A stretch of 15,507 bases of DNA from Deinococcus sp. GTDB taxonomy: Bacteria; Deinococcota; Deinococci; Deinococcales; Deinococcaceae. Shown here piece after piece: positions 1-6,134 of the stretch. The number at the start of each line of letters is the position of its first letter. Position 1 is the stretch's first letter. The position numbers were made by a program, and so were the translations under genes. The notes beneath the pieces are model-generated. The model saw nothing but the letters and a program-made list of their open reading frames with translations. It was not told the DNA's origin and did no database searches. Location of the stretch: NCBI GenBank assembly GCA_025351205.1, contig JANXWI010000326.1:1-15507 (forward strand), read 5' to 3'.

Positions 1-196
1 AGAAGCGGCCAGCGACATGGAATGGATCGTGCACCGTGCCGCGATCAGCTCGAACGGACCTTCTAAGGGCGTTCTGGAGCGGTCTAAAAAGAAAGTCGGC
101 ATCGCCACCTTCAAAGACTGTGCGACGTACAACTACCACACCCTCATGGACCCGTTCGCCATCCACACCTGTGATCTGAGCCGCTATCAGGGGTAA
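1..196 (+). CDS. C-terminal end of an unidentified protein (partial)
   Basis: An open frame enters from the left edge in the phase starting at base 2 and ends at TAA 194-196, giving about 64 residues ending in DLSRYQG. The codon use is GC-rich and coding-like, and the peptide has a mixed, globular-looking composition with two Cys (in KDCATYN and IHTCDL) and several aromatic residues. The upstream part of the gene lies outside the window, so no start or domain can be assigned. I do not recognise the family. A short inverted repeat (219-233) lies just downstream. The frame being real is fairly likely; its function is unknown. Confidence 0.55.
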   Translation, partial: EAASDMEWIVHRAAISSNGPSKGVLERSKKKVGIATFKDCATYNYHTLMDPFAIHTCDLSRYQG

Positions 197-218
197 AGCC
201 ACAGGACAGCGGGCAGTA

Positions 219-233
219 CCCCTCATACAGGGG
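219..233 (+). terminator. Possible weak hairpin after the partial gene
   Basis: CCCCT (219-223) and AGGGG (229-233) can form a 5-bp stem with a 5-base loop, 23 bases after the stop codon of the leftmost gene. The following bases are only mildly T-rich, so this is not a convincing intrinsic terminator. The last two bases also overlap the IS-end-like motif. Confidence 0.2.
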
Positions 234-248
234 TTATGTTGCCTTAAC
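232..248 (+). repeat. Solitary IS4-family terminal-repeat-like motif
   Basis: The 17 bases GGTTATGTTGCCTTAAC differ at one position from the IS end seen at 13287-13303 and, inverted, at 3511-3527. The sequence beyond the motif does not match the known right end, so this may be a left end, the end of a related IS, or a remnant left by deletion. Confidence 0.4.
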
Positions 249-698
249 TAGCGGCACGGCAGGTTGAGGGCTGGGGTGATCTGAAGTTCAGACCATCACT
301 GCCGCGACGGCTGACCTCGTCTGGAACGCTTTGTTTTGGTTGTCTCTCCGGGTGGCGGCGGTGACGCTGGTGCGGGAATGGTGGTGAAGGTTCGTAATGC
401 GTGCGTGGAGACTCAGAAATTCCTGAGCGCGTTTCCGTCGCCTGAACCCCTGCTGACTTCTTGGGCAGAACGGACGCGGCTTCTTGATCAGAGCAGCGCC
501 GATGACGACGCTTGACCGCTGGCCACGCCTGCCCGCTTCGCTCTTGTCGCCGTGTGGGACGATGGGATTGTTCGATGATGTTATTCGGCGTGCTGGATGA
601 TGAGCATGGGAAAACGGTGGCGGTAGGGCTTGGCATCGGTCACGGACGATCAGCCTACCAATCAGATTGAGACGGAGCTGTACGAGAATTCTGGTCAC

Positions 699-1481
699 TC
701 AGTCGTTCAGGCTCAGGGTCAGGCTGGTCTGGAGTTCCGGGGCCGTCCCTTCAGCCTTCCGGACGCCCGTCCCGATCGCCAGAAACTCGAACACGTGGTT
801 GTCCCAGTTGCGGCTGCTTTCGCTGACTGTGACGCCCACGACGCCGGTGGCCCCGGCCCGCTTCGCCTCTTGCTGCATCCGGGTCATTGCCAGGTGCCGG
901 GCGTGATACAGCCCCTGGGTGTAATTCGCCATCTCGACGTTCTGACCCATGTTCCGGAAACTCTGCATCATTCCCTGGTGTGCGACGTGGTACACGCAAC
1001 TTCCCATCACCAGACTGACGGGCCGGTACCCGGCCCGGTGCAGTCTGTACAGGTCCTGGCCCGACAGGTCGCTGGTGAACGGTTCACGCCCCGGATGGCG
1101 CTCACCTTTTGGCAGCCGCACGGCTGTGCCGACCGCGATGAACTCCGATAGGCTGCTCTCCAGCCCCAGGTGCTGGCCACCGATGTCGAGCCGCATCCCG
1201 ACGATGCCGTCGGCCCCCAGGTAGCGGGCCTCCTCGATCATCCGGTTCATCGCCAGGTGCCGGGCGCTGTACATCGCCTGGGTCAGCACCGTCAGTTCCA
1301 GGCTGTCTCTCCATCTGGCGTACTGGAAACCCACGTGATACACGCTGGTCCCCATCGCCAGCCCGATCGGTTCGTAGCCGAGTTCTTCGAGCAGCAGGAA
1401 CTCCGAGACCGAGAGGTCGCTGCTGAAGAGGTCTTTCTTGTTCTCGTCGAGCCGGGCGGACGTTTCTTGACTCAGACTCAT
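699..1481 (-). CDS. Tandem YbjQ/UPF0145 (heavy-metal-binding-like) domain protein
   Basis: A 260-residue protein made of two copies of the YbjQ/UPF0145 fold (also called the putative heavy-metal-binding domain, PF01906). Each half repeats the same layout: a GY.P..L.MG..VYHV segment (about residues 34-50 and 151-167), then YSARHLAM.RM..EA..LGADGIVG or YHARHLAMTRMQQEAKRAGATGVVG, then EF.A.GT.V at the end of the domain. Single-domain family members are about 100-110 residues, so this is an internal duplication. It has no signal peptide or membrane segment and is probably cytoplasmic. ATG at 1481 is preceded by a GGAGG ribosome binding site at good spacing. It lies 34 bases downstream of another minus-strand gene and is probably co-transcribed with it. 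The biochemical role of this family is not established; the metal-binding name is a database tradition. Confidence 0.88.
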   Translation of the reverse strand: MSLSQETSARLDENKKDLFSSDLSVSEFLLLEELGYEPIGLAMGTSVYHVGFQYARWRDSLELTVLTQAMYSARHLAMNRMIEEARYLGADGIVGMRLDIGGQHLGLESSLSEFIAVGTAVRLPKGERHPGREPFTSDLSGQDLYRLHRAGYRPVSLVMGSCVYHVAHQGMMQSFRNMGQNVEMANYTQGLYHARHLAMTRMQQEAKRAGATGVVGVTVSESSRNWDNHVFEFLAIGTGVRKAEGTAPELQTSLTLSLND

Positions 1482-1515
1482 GGGGCCTCCAGGGCAAGGA
1501 AGGAAGAAGACGCTC

Positions 1516-1911
1516 TCAGAGCAGCGGACGGACCGACTGACCCACCTGGCAAGACTGGGCCGCCAGCGCCTCCATCAGACGCCGGATCCATTCGTCCTGA
1601 GGCACATCCTGGTGGGCGAGGTCCACGCCGCCGATGTGATGGACCGTCCGGAAATGCACCTGTCCGTCCTGAATCACCAGATCGAAATGCTCGCTGCCCA
1701 GCCGCACCCGAAGCTGGCTCAGTGCGGGATGGCCGAACGGCCAACGGCGCTGGTCGGTACGCCGGGTGAGGTGAGGCAGCAGCTGTTCCAGACGCGCGGC
1801 GAGTCGCTCGGCCTGTTCCAGAGCGTCATGGTGGTCGAGCCTGAGGTTGGCAGCAAAAACATCGAGGGCGAGATCGGCATCAAGTCCATCCGGATCGAGG
1901 GCACTGGCCAT
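1516..1911 (-). CDS. Hypothetical protein, about 131 residues
   Basis: A small acidic-to-neutral protein starting MASALDPDGLDADLALDVF. An N-terminal helical part (about residues 8-50, rich in Leu, Ala and Glu) precedes a segment with alternating hydrophobic residues (LRVRLGSEHFDLVIQDGQVHF) that looks like beta strands. There is no signal peptide or membrane helix. I chose ATG 1911 because it is the first ATG; a GTG at 1929 would add six residues, and neither has a strong ribosome binding site. It sits just upstream of the tandem YbjQ gene on the same strand, so the two likely form an operon. I do not recognise the family. GC-rich third positions and clean spacing make it a probable real gene. 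Confidence 0.65.
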   Translation of the reverse strand: MASALDPDGLDADLALDVFAANLRLDHHDALEQAERLAARLEQLLPHLTRRTDQRRWPFGHPALSQLRVRLGSEHFDLVIQDGQVHFRTVHHIGGVDLAHQDVPQDEWIRRLMEALAAQSCQVGQSVRPLL

Positions 1912-2056
1912 GTCTGAGCCTAGCACCACAACCGTACCGGGTAACCTTCCTCAGTTGGAGATAGAGAGGGGACTGTTCGGAAGCGTTAGGGACGGAGCAG
2001 AAAGCTCACAAACTTGACATTCTCAGCTTTATACCTGTCGTTGACACCCAACCTTT

Positions 2057-2073
2057 GGTTGTGTTGCCTCAAC
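2057..2073 (+). repeat. Internal copy of the IS terminal motif within the transposase 5' end
   Basis: GGTTGTGTTGCCTCAAC matches the IS right terminus (inverted) at 16 of 17 positions, yet lies inside the reading frame, just before the codons for RRRKLP. It may be the true left end of a shortened IS, a deletion scar, or a coincidence of coding sequence. Confidence 0.4.
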
Positions 2074-3146
2074 TACGTCGCCGGAAGCTCCCCGCAGAAC
2101 ACGCGGTGTGGCTGATGCTTGGCATGGCCCTCCTGCGTGACCGGTCAATTCAGGCCGTATGTGACCATCTGCATCTGGTCCTCCCTGATCACATCGGCAA
2201 GACGACCATCAGTTCGGCGGGCCTGGACCAGGCCCGCGACCGACTGGGAATCGCCCCACTCAAACACCTGTTGGGTGCCGTAGTGACACGTCATGGCCGC
2301 GAGCAGCTTGACGCCCACCGTTGGCGTGGTCTGGCAGTCCTGGGCACCCTCGGCACAACGATCCGGGTCCCGGACAGCGACGAGAATCGCGCGCACTTCA
2401 CTCTGCCCCCTTGTGGCGCACACCGTGAGAGTGCGTATCGGCAAGCAAGGGTCGTCGGTCTGATGGCGCTCGGGACGCATTTCCTGCTGGATCTGAAGGT
2501 CGGCGCGTATATGGAGAGCGAGGAATCGCTCTCCAGCGGCTTCGATGAGCACTTGTCTGACCACTGTGTGCTGATGGTCGACCGGGGTCTGTTGGACTAC
2601 AGGCGGTTTTACCGCCATCAGCAGCGGGGTGAAGAGCGGCACTGGCTCGTACGAGCCAAAAGCAACCTGGTGTGGACGGTGTTGGAGATTCTGGGACCGA
2701 ATCAGGTCATCGCTGAAGGTTCTTTTCGCAGACCTGCACGCAGGTCTGACCCCACCTTGCCCCGCAGCATGCCCCTCCGCGTCATCTGTTACCAGCTTCC
2801 AGGCTTCAAGCCACAGTGGCTGCTGACGTCGATGCTGGACGCCGAGCGCTACCCGGCGGCTGAAATCATTAAGCTCTACCACCAGCGCTGGGAGCTCGAA
2901 ACGGGGTTTGACAAACTGCATACGCACACCCTGGAACGACTGGAGGCGTTGCGCTCTGGGACGCCGGACCGAATTCGCCAGGAACTGTTCGCGCTGGCGG
3001 TGGTGTACAACCTGGTGCGCCTGGAAATGGCCCGAGTGGCGGGGATCCTGGAGGTCAGTCCCTTACGGATTTCGTACCGGACCAGCCTGCTGCTGATCCG
3101 GACGTGGTGGCTCAGTGCGTGGGTGGTGGCCGCTGGCCGTCTGCCG

Positions 3147-3180
3147 CAGTATCTGGAGCAACTCAGTATCTGGAGCAACT
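3147..3180 (+). repeat. 17-bp tandem duplication that frameshifts the transposase
   Basis: CAGTATCTGGAGCAACT occurs twice back to back (3147-3163 and 3164-3180). Removing one copy restores a continuous frame reading LPQYLEQLTGDIALL. With both copies the protein ends prematurely in SIWSN. Confidence 0.95.
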
Positions 3181-3247
3181 GACGGGTGACATCGCGTTGC
3201 TCGTTCTTCCTGCAAGACGACTTCGCTCTTACCCAAGGGCTGTCAAA

Positions 3248-3438
3248 CTGAACGACCACCGGCTAAAGCCGGAGGGTTTGAAGGTGCAGGGCAGCGGACT
3301 GAAAGTCCGGCAACAGACGCCCTACACCCCAAACGGCAGATGTCAGTTCTGCATGCCTGTTCAGGTTTAAAACCAATCTCAACACCGTGCTGAAAGCTGA
3401 CCGGCTGAAGCCGGTGGTTTGAACCCTACATTCCGAGA
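3248..3438 (-). mobile_element. 191-bp IS200/IS605-type non-autonomous element (PATE/MITE)
   Basis: On the minus strand the element begins directly after TTGAT (3443-3439), the known target pentamer of ISDra2. It is followed directly by TTTGAC, with no target duplication. The left end carries a hairpin at 3400-3415 (ACCGGC stem, 4-base loop) and the right end a hairpin at 3259-3272 (CCGGC stem). Both are preceded on the minus strand by TTCAAACC, the subterminal imperfect-palindrome layout of IS200/IS605 elements. A further perfect hairpin CGGACT-gaa-AGTCCG lies at 3295-3309. No tnpA or tnpB is present. The inverted IS4 fragment at 13371-13381 shows the same sequence without the element (TTGAT joined to TTTGAC), proving insertion. 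Mobilisation would need a transposase supplied from elsewhere. Confidence 0.85.
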
Positions 3439-3510
3439 ATCAAGATGACCCGTTATCCAAGGAAAGTGCGTGCCAGTGCTCCTCTACCGTCTTAACTTAC
3501 TGGCATTGAA

Positions 3511-3527
3511 GTTAAGGCAACACAACC
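3511..3527 (-). repeat. Right terminal repeat of the IS4-family element
   Basis: Reads GGTTGTGTTGCCTTAAC on the minus strand, 15 bases past the transposase stop. It is identical to 13287-13303 in opposite orientation. Confidence 0.75.
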
Positions 3528-3838
3528 CTTTTTCCGAAACTGCAAGAGGTCAGCTACTGAAGCGGGTTTCATCAATATCCCGGTAATTGAGCGTGGAACG
3601 GTAGTACATCCAAACGGCGTGCCAAATGATGGTTATGGGGAAGCGGGCAGGCGTCGTACACGGCGTCCGTTCTGCATAAAACACGACAGCAGGTGGGTTT
3701 CGGGTCAGTCATGGCGGATCAGCCCACCCCGAGCCGGTCAAGGCAACACGACCGTTCCGTGACCTTCGGCCACTCCCGCCCTTCGCCCGTCTCGCTGTCC
3801 GTACAGGCGGCACCACCCGGGCAGGCCGCCGCCCTACG
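3528..3838. other. Intergenic stretch between the IS remnant and the kinase gene
   Basis: No supportable gene. The left part (3528-3700) is less GC-rich than the neighbouring genes, which fits acquired or degraded DNA. It contains a further IS-end-like motif at 3737-3753 and a GC-rich inverted repeat (GGCGGC at 3808-3813 with GCCGCC at about 3826-3831) downstream of the kinase stop codon. That repeat has no T-run on the kinase strand, so it is a poor terminator candidate. Confidence 0.4.
3737..3753 (-). repeat. Degenerate IS terminal-like motif
   Basis: GTCAAGGCAACACGACC matches the inverted IS end GTTAAGGCAACACAACC at 15 of 17 positions and has the same orientation as 3511-3527. The flanks do not match, so this is a weak remnant or chance. 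Confidence 0.3.
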
Positions 3839-5329
3839 TCAACCCTTCGGGGCGAGAGGGATCAGCTCATGGCCGAAGACAGGGGCCGGCGTCCCTCGCT
3901 CCTCCCCGGTCCTGACGCCTCCCTGCGGCGGAAAGTGCAATGTGACGCGTGTGCCGCCCAGCGGCGAGCCGCCCAAACTCACCAGGCCGCCGTGCGCCTG
4001 CATCAGGGCGCGCACCACCGCCAGCCCAAGGCCGCTGCCGCCCTTGTCACGCGAGCGCGAGACGTCCAGCCGCACAAACTGCTCGAACACCCGCTCCCGG
4101 TCCGCGTCGGGAATGCCCGGGCCGTCATCGTCCACGTGCAGGCTCAGGCCCCTGCCTGCGGCCTCGCCGGCATGACGCGGCTGCACTGTGAGCCGTACAC
4201 AGCTGCGCGCGTGCTTGAAGGCGTTCTCGGTAAGGTTGATCAGCACCTGCCGCAGCCGGTCCTGGTCGGCAAATAGCCCCGCGTCTTCGCCGTGCCCATC
4301 TATCACCACCTCGGCCTGCACCCCCTGACCGGCGTGCGCCGCCTGGATGTCCTGCGCCACCGCCCGCGCGAGGAAGAGCGGCGACACCGGACCCAGGTGC
4401 AGGCTCAGCCGGCCCGCCTCGGCCAGCGAAAGGGTGCGCAGATCCGCCACCAGCCGGGTGAGCAACTGCGTCTGGTCCGAGAGGCGAAGGACCTGCTCTT
4501 GGTCGAGCGGATACACCCCGTCCTCGATGGCGTCCAGGCGGGCCTGCATCACCGTCAGTGGGGTCCTGAGCTCGTGGGCAATGGCGGCCACCGTGTCGCG
4601 CCGCTCCTGTTCCAGCGCCTGGATCTCCTGGGCCATGACGTTAAAGTTGCGCGCCAGCTCGGTGGTCTCGCGGTCGCCGGCCAGCACCGGGGCGCGGGCC
4701 CCCAGGTCGCCGGCGGCCACCCGCATCGCCGCCTCGGACACCAAGCTGATCGGACGGGCGATGCGGCGGGCCATCAGCACCGCCAGCAGCAACCCGAACA
4801 GCGCCGACACCAGCCCGGCAGCCTTCAGGCTCTCACCCACATCGCGCAGAAAAAACCTGGCCCGGTTGCCCGGAGCGCGCAGGTTCAGGCGCGGTCCAGG
4901 AGGCAACGGCAATAACGGCCCGAACACCGCCTGGGTGCCCGGCACGGTGTCGGGAAAGGGGGAGTCGGTGGACCCGGGGCTGGTGGACGAAAGGCCAGCT
5001 GAAGAAAAACCACCAGACAGGGTGCTGGCCGCGACTCGGGCCGCCGGCGGGGTTCCGGTCTGGCCCGGCAGGCTCTGCTGCGGCAGCGTCGGCCCGCTTT
5101 CGATATGCTCGTGGAACTGGTCGCGCAGCTCCGGCGGCAACCGGCTCACCTGCCGCTGCACCACCAGGTTGGAGAACACCAGCATGCTCCCGGTGGTCAC
5201 GCCCACCACCAGGAGCATCCCCAGCAGCAGGGATACCAGCACCGTGCGCGGCAGCACTGGGCGACGCAGCACCGGGCGACGCAGCACCGGGCAACGCAGC
5301 ACCGGGCGGGAGAAAACGGGCCGTCTCAC
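3839..5329 (-). CDS. Two-component sensor histidine kinase (HAMP type)
   Basis: A 496-residue membrane kinase, GTG start at 5329, five bases after the response-regulator stop, so translation is probably coupled. In order: a basic N-terminal run of RRPVL-like pentapeptides (2-27); transmembrane helix 1 (about 29-54); an extracytoplasmic part (55-170) whose centre is low-complexity and rich in Pro, Ser and Gly; transmembrane helix 2 (about 171-187); HAMP (about 188-240); the phospho-acceptor box AAIAHELRTPLTV with His252; the N-box LINLTENAFKHA (N365, N369); the G1 box DDDGPGIPD; the F-box FEQF; and the G2 box GGSGLGLAVV. All catalytic motifs look intact. It should phosphorylate the adjacent OmpR-type regulator. 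The resemblance is to BaeS/CpxA-like envelope sensors, but the ligand cannot be read from the sequence. The GTG codons inside the N-terminal repeats are alternative starts. Confidence 0.93.
   Translation of the reverse strand: MRRPVFSRPVLRCPVLRRPVLRRPVLPRTVLVSLLLGMLLVVGVTTGSMLVFSNLVVQRQVSRLPPELRDQFHEHIESGPTLPQQSLPGQTGTPPAARVAASTLSGGFSSAGLSSTSPGSTDSPFPDTVPGTQAVFGPLLPLPPGPRLNLRAPGNRARFFLRDVGESLKAAGLVSALFGLLLAVLMARRIARPISLVSEAAMRVAAGDLGARAPVLAGDRETTELARNFNVMAQEIQALEQERRDTVAAIAHELRTPLTVMQARLDAIEDGVYPLDQEQVLRLSDQTQLLTRLVADLRTLSLAEAGRLSLHLGPVSPLFLARAVAQDIQAAHAGQGVQAEVVIDGHGEDAGLFADQDRLRQVLINLTENAFKHARSCVRLTVQPRHAGEAAGRGLSLHVDDDGPGIPDADRERVFEQFVRLDVSRSRDKGGSGLGLAVVRALMQAHGGLVSLGGSPLGGTRVTLHFPPQGGVRTGEERGTPAPVFGHELIPLAPKG
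5251..5310 (-). repeat. Four 15-bp tandem repeats at the kinase N terminus
   Basis: Four units of 15 bp (5251, 5266, 5281, 5296) share the core GCAGCACCGGGCGAC on the plus strand with one to three changes each. A more diverged fifth unit lies at 5236-5250. Being in frame, each unit encodes one pentapeptide like RRPVL. Copy number could vary between strains without a frameshift. Confidence 0.9.
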
Positions 5330-5334
5330 GCCGC

Positions 5335-6021
5335 TCAGCCGTCTGCGGCGAGTCGGTACCCCACCCCGCGCACCGTCTGGAGCATGCCCGGACCGCCGCT
5401 CAGCTCCAGCTTGCGGCGGGCGCTGGCCAGGTGGGCGTCCACCACCCGCTCCAGGGCGTCGGAGTCCGGCAGGGCGGCGGCGAGCAGCTCGGCGCGCGAG
5501 AAGGCCCGGCCCGGGGTGGCGCCCAGGCAGGCGAGCAGCCGGAACTCAGCCGGCGTCAGGGCGAGAGGGTGGCCGTGCAGCCGCGCCATCACCGCCCCGG
5601 TGTCTATTTCCAGCGCCCCGACGCGGTACACCTGCGCCGCTTGGTCTTCACGTGGAGCGGCGCTGCGCCGGAGCACCGCCTTCACGCGCGCCATCACCTC
5701 GCGTGGCCGGAACGGCTTGACCACGTAGTCGTCGGCGCCGAACTCCAGCCCCAGCACCTGGTCAGTCTCCTCGGCGCGGGCCGTGACCAAGATCACGGGC
5801 GTGGCTCCGTCGGCGCGCACCACCTTCAGCACCTCCATGCCGCCCAGTTCCGGCAGCATCAGGTCCAGCAGCAGCAGGTCCGGCTTGGCCGCCCGGTACA
5901 GGGTGAGGGCCGTCTTGCCGTCGGCGGCGCGCTCCACGCGGTGGCCCTCCTGTTTGAGGTAAGCCTCCAGCACGTCAGCGATCTGCGGTTCGTCTTCCAC
6001 CACCAGCACCAGGGCGCACAT
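5335..6021 (-). CDS. OmpR/PhoB-family response regulator
   Basis: A 228-residue regulator with an N-terminal receiver domain (1-115) and a C-terminal winged-helix DNA-binding domain (about 130-225). The receiver has the acidic pair E9/D10, phospho-acceptor D53 in LLLLDLMLPELGG, T80 in VILVTAR, and K102 in DDYVVKPFRPRE. The effector shows LTPAEFRLLACL and ends RVVDAHLASARRKLE...LQTVRGVGYRL, the recognition helix and wing pattern of the OmpR family. ATG at 6021 begins directly at the MCALVLVVEDE strand; no strong ribosome binding site precedes it. It is followed after five bases by its kinase, and divergently faces the efflux operon 113 bases away, making that operon its most likely target. Confidence 0.95.
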   Translation of the reverse strand: MCALVLVVEDEPQIADVLEAYLKQEGHRVERAADGKTALTLYRAAKPDLLLLDLMLPELGGMEVLKVVRADGATPVILVTARAEETDQVLGLEFGADDYVVKPFRPREVMARVKAVLRRSAAPREDQAAQVYRVGALEIDTGAVMARLHGHPLALTPAEFRLLACLGATPGRAFSRAELLAAALPDSDALERVVDAHLASARRKLELSGGPGMLQTVRGVGYRLAADG

Positions 6022-6134
6022 AGAGAGATGGTAGACCGATCACGCGAAGGATTGAAGCAGGTTCTGACCCCGTCTTCGCCAAATCTGCACAAAAGACCAG
6101 CGTGACCTTCGCAGCCGCCTGAAAGCATCTGTAC
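6022..6134. promoter_or_regulatory. Divergent promoter region with repeated CTTCGC hexamers
   Basis: The 113-base gap between the divergent regulator and efflux operon must hold both promoters. CTTCGC occurs at 6074-6079 and 6107-6112 (33 bases apart, about three helical turns), and its inverse GCGAAG at 6044-6049 (30 bases from the first). Spacing near integral helical turns suits binding of an OmpR-type dimer, but hexamers of this GC content occur by chance. No consensus -35/-10 pair is obvious, and ATG 6135 has no good ribosome binding site. Confidence 0.4.

Larger units (their letters stand above)
197..698. other. Gene-poor stretch with one IS-end-like motif
   Basis: About 500 bases without a supportable gene. 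Open frames exist on both strands, but they are rich in Arg, Ser and Pro as expected for antisense shadows of GC-rich DNA, and none has a recognisable motif or a good ribosome binding site. The stretch contains a small inverted repeat at 219-233 and a 17-base motif at 232-248 that matches the terminus of the IS4-family element further right at 16 of 17 positions. It may be the residue of an old insertion and deletion. Confidence 0.45.
2055..3495 (+). pseudogene. IS4-family transposase, inactivated
   Basis: The first 375 codons (TTG 2055 to TGA 3182) align by eye with E. coli IS4 transposase along the length: RRRKLPAEHAVWLMLGMAL near the N terminus, VDRGLLDYRRF carrying the second catalytic Asp (D176), and the YREK region Y275-x2-R278-x3-E282. 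Four lesions are visible. The 5' end lacks a normal start. The first catalytic Asp position (GT-D-GTT expected; IS4 has AIDG) is Leu99. The Lys of YREK is His289. A 17-bp tandem duplication (3147-3180) shifts the frame. After the duplication the original frame resumes as YLEQLTGDIALLVLPARR up to RAVK, is broken by a 191-bp insertion, and ends as IKMTRYPRKVRASAPLPS. The element is not expected to be autonomously active. Confidence 0.85.
2010..3527 (+). mobile_element. Decayed IS4-family insertion sequence, interrupted by a 191-bp element
   Basis: The transposase remnant (see pseudogene) runs rightward and ends at TAA 3493-3495. The right terminus is at 3511-3527, which reads, inverted, GGTTGTGTTGCCTTAAC. 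The last 89 bases (3439-3527) match the reverse complement of 13287-13375 with about 8 differences by hand count, which fixes the right end. The left end is uncertain. In-frame coding extends back to a stop at 1962 but has no ATG or GTG, so the 5' end is probably truncated around 1965-2013. A copy of the terminal motif also lies inside the frame at 2057-2073. Confidence 0.75.

Noticed and set aside
244..698. Minus-strand frames of 130 and 136 codons
   Set aside because: They overlap each other, have low-complexity Arg/Ser/Pro composition, no ribosome binding site and no recognisable motif.
3104..3370. Separate 88-residue plus-strand gene
   Set aside because: Its middle part is the displaced C-terminal frame of the IS4 transposase, and its end runs into the 191-bp insertion, so it is not an independent gene.
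3248..3438. CRISPR or REP-type repeat cluster
   Set aside because: There are only two similar hairpins at the two ends of one insertion, and the empty-site comparison explains them as element termini.
4347..5720. Long plus-strand frame opposite the kinase and regulator
   Set aside because: It is antisense to two genes with intact catalytic motifs, and its Arg/Ser/Pro-rich translation is typical of GC-rich shadows.
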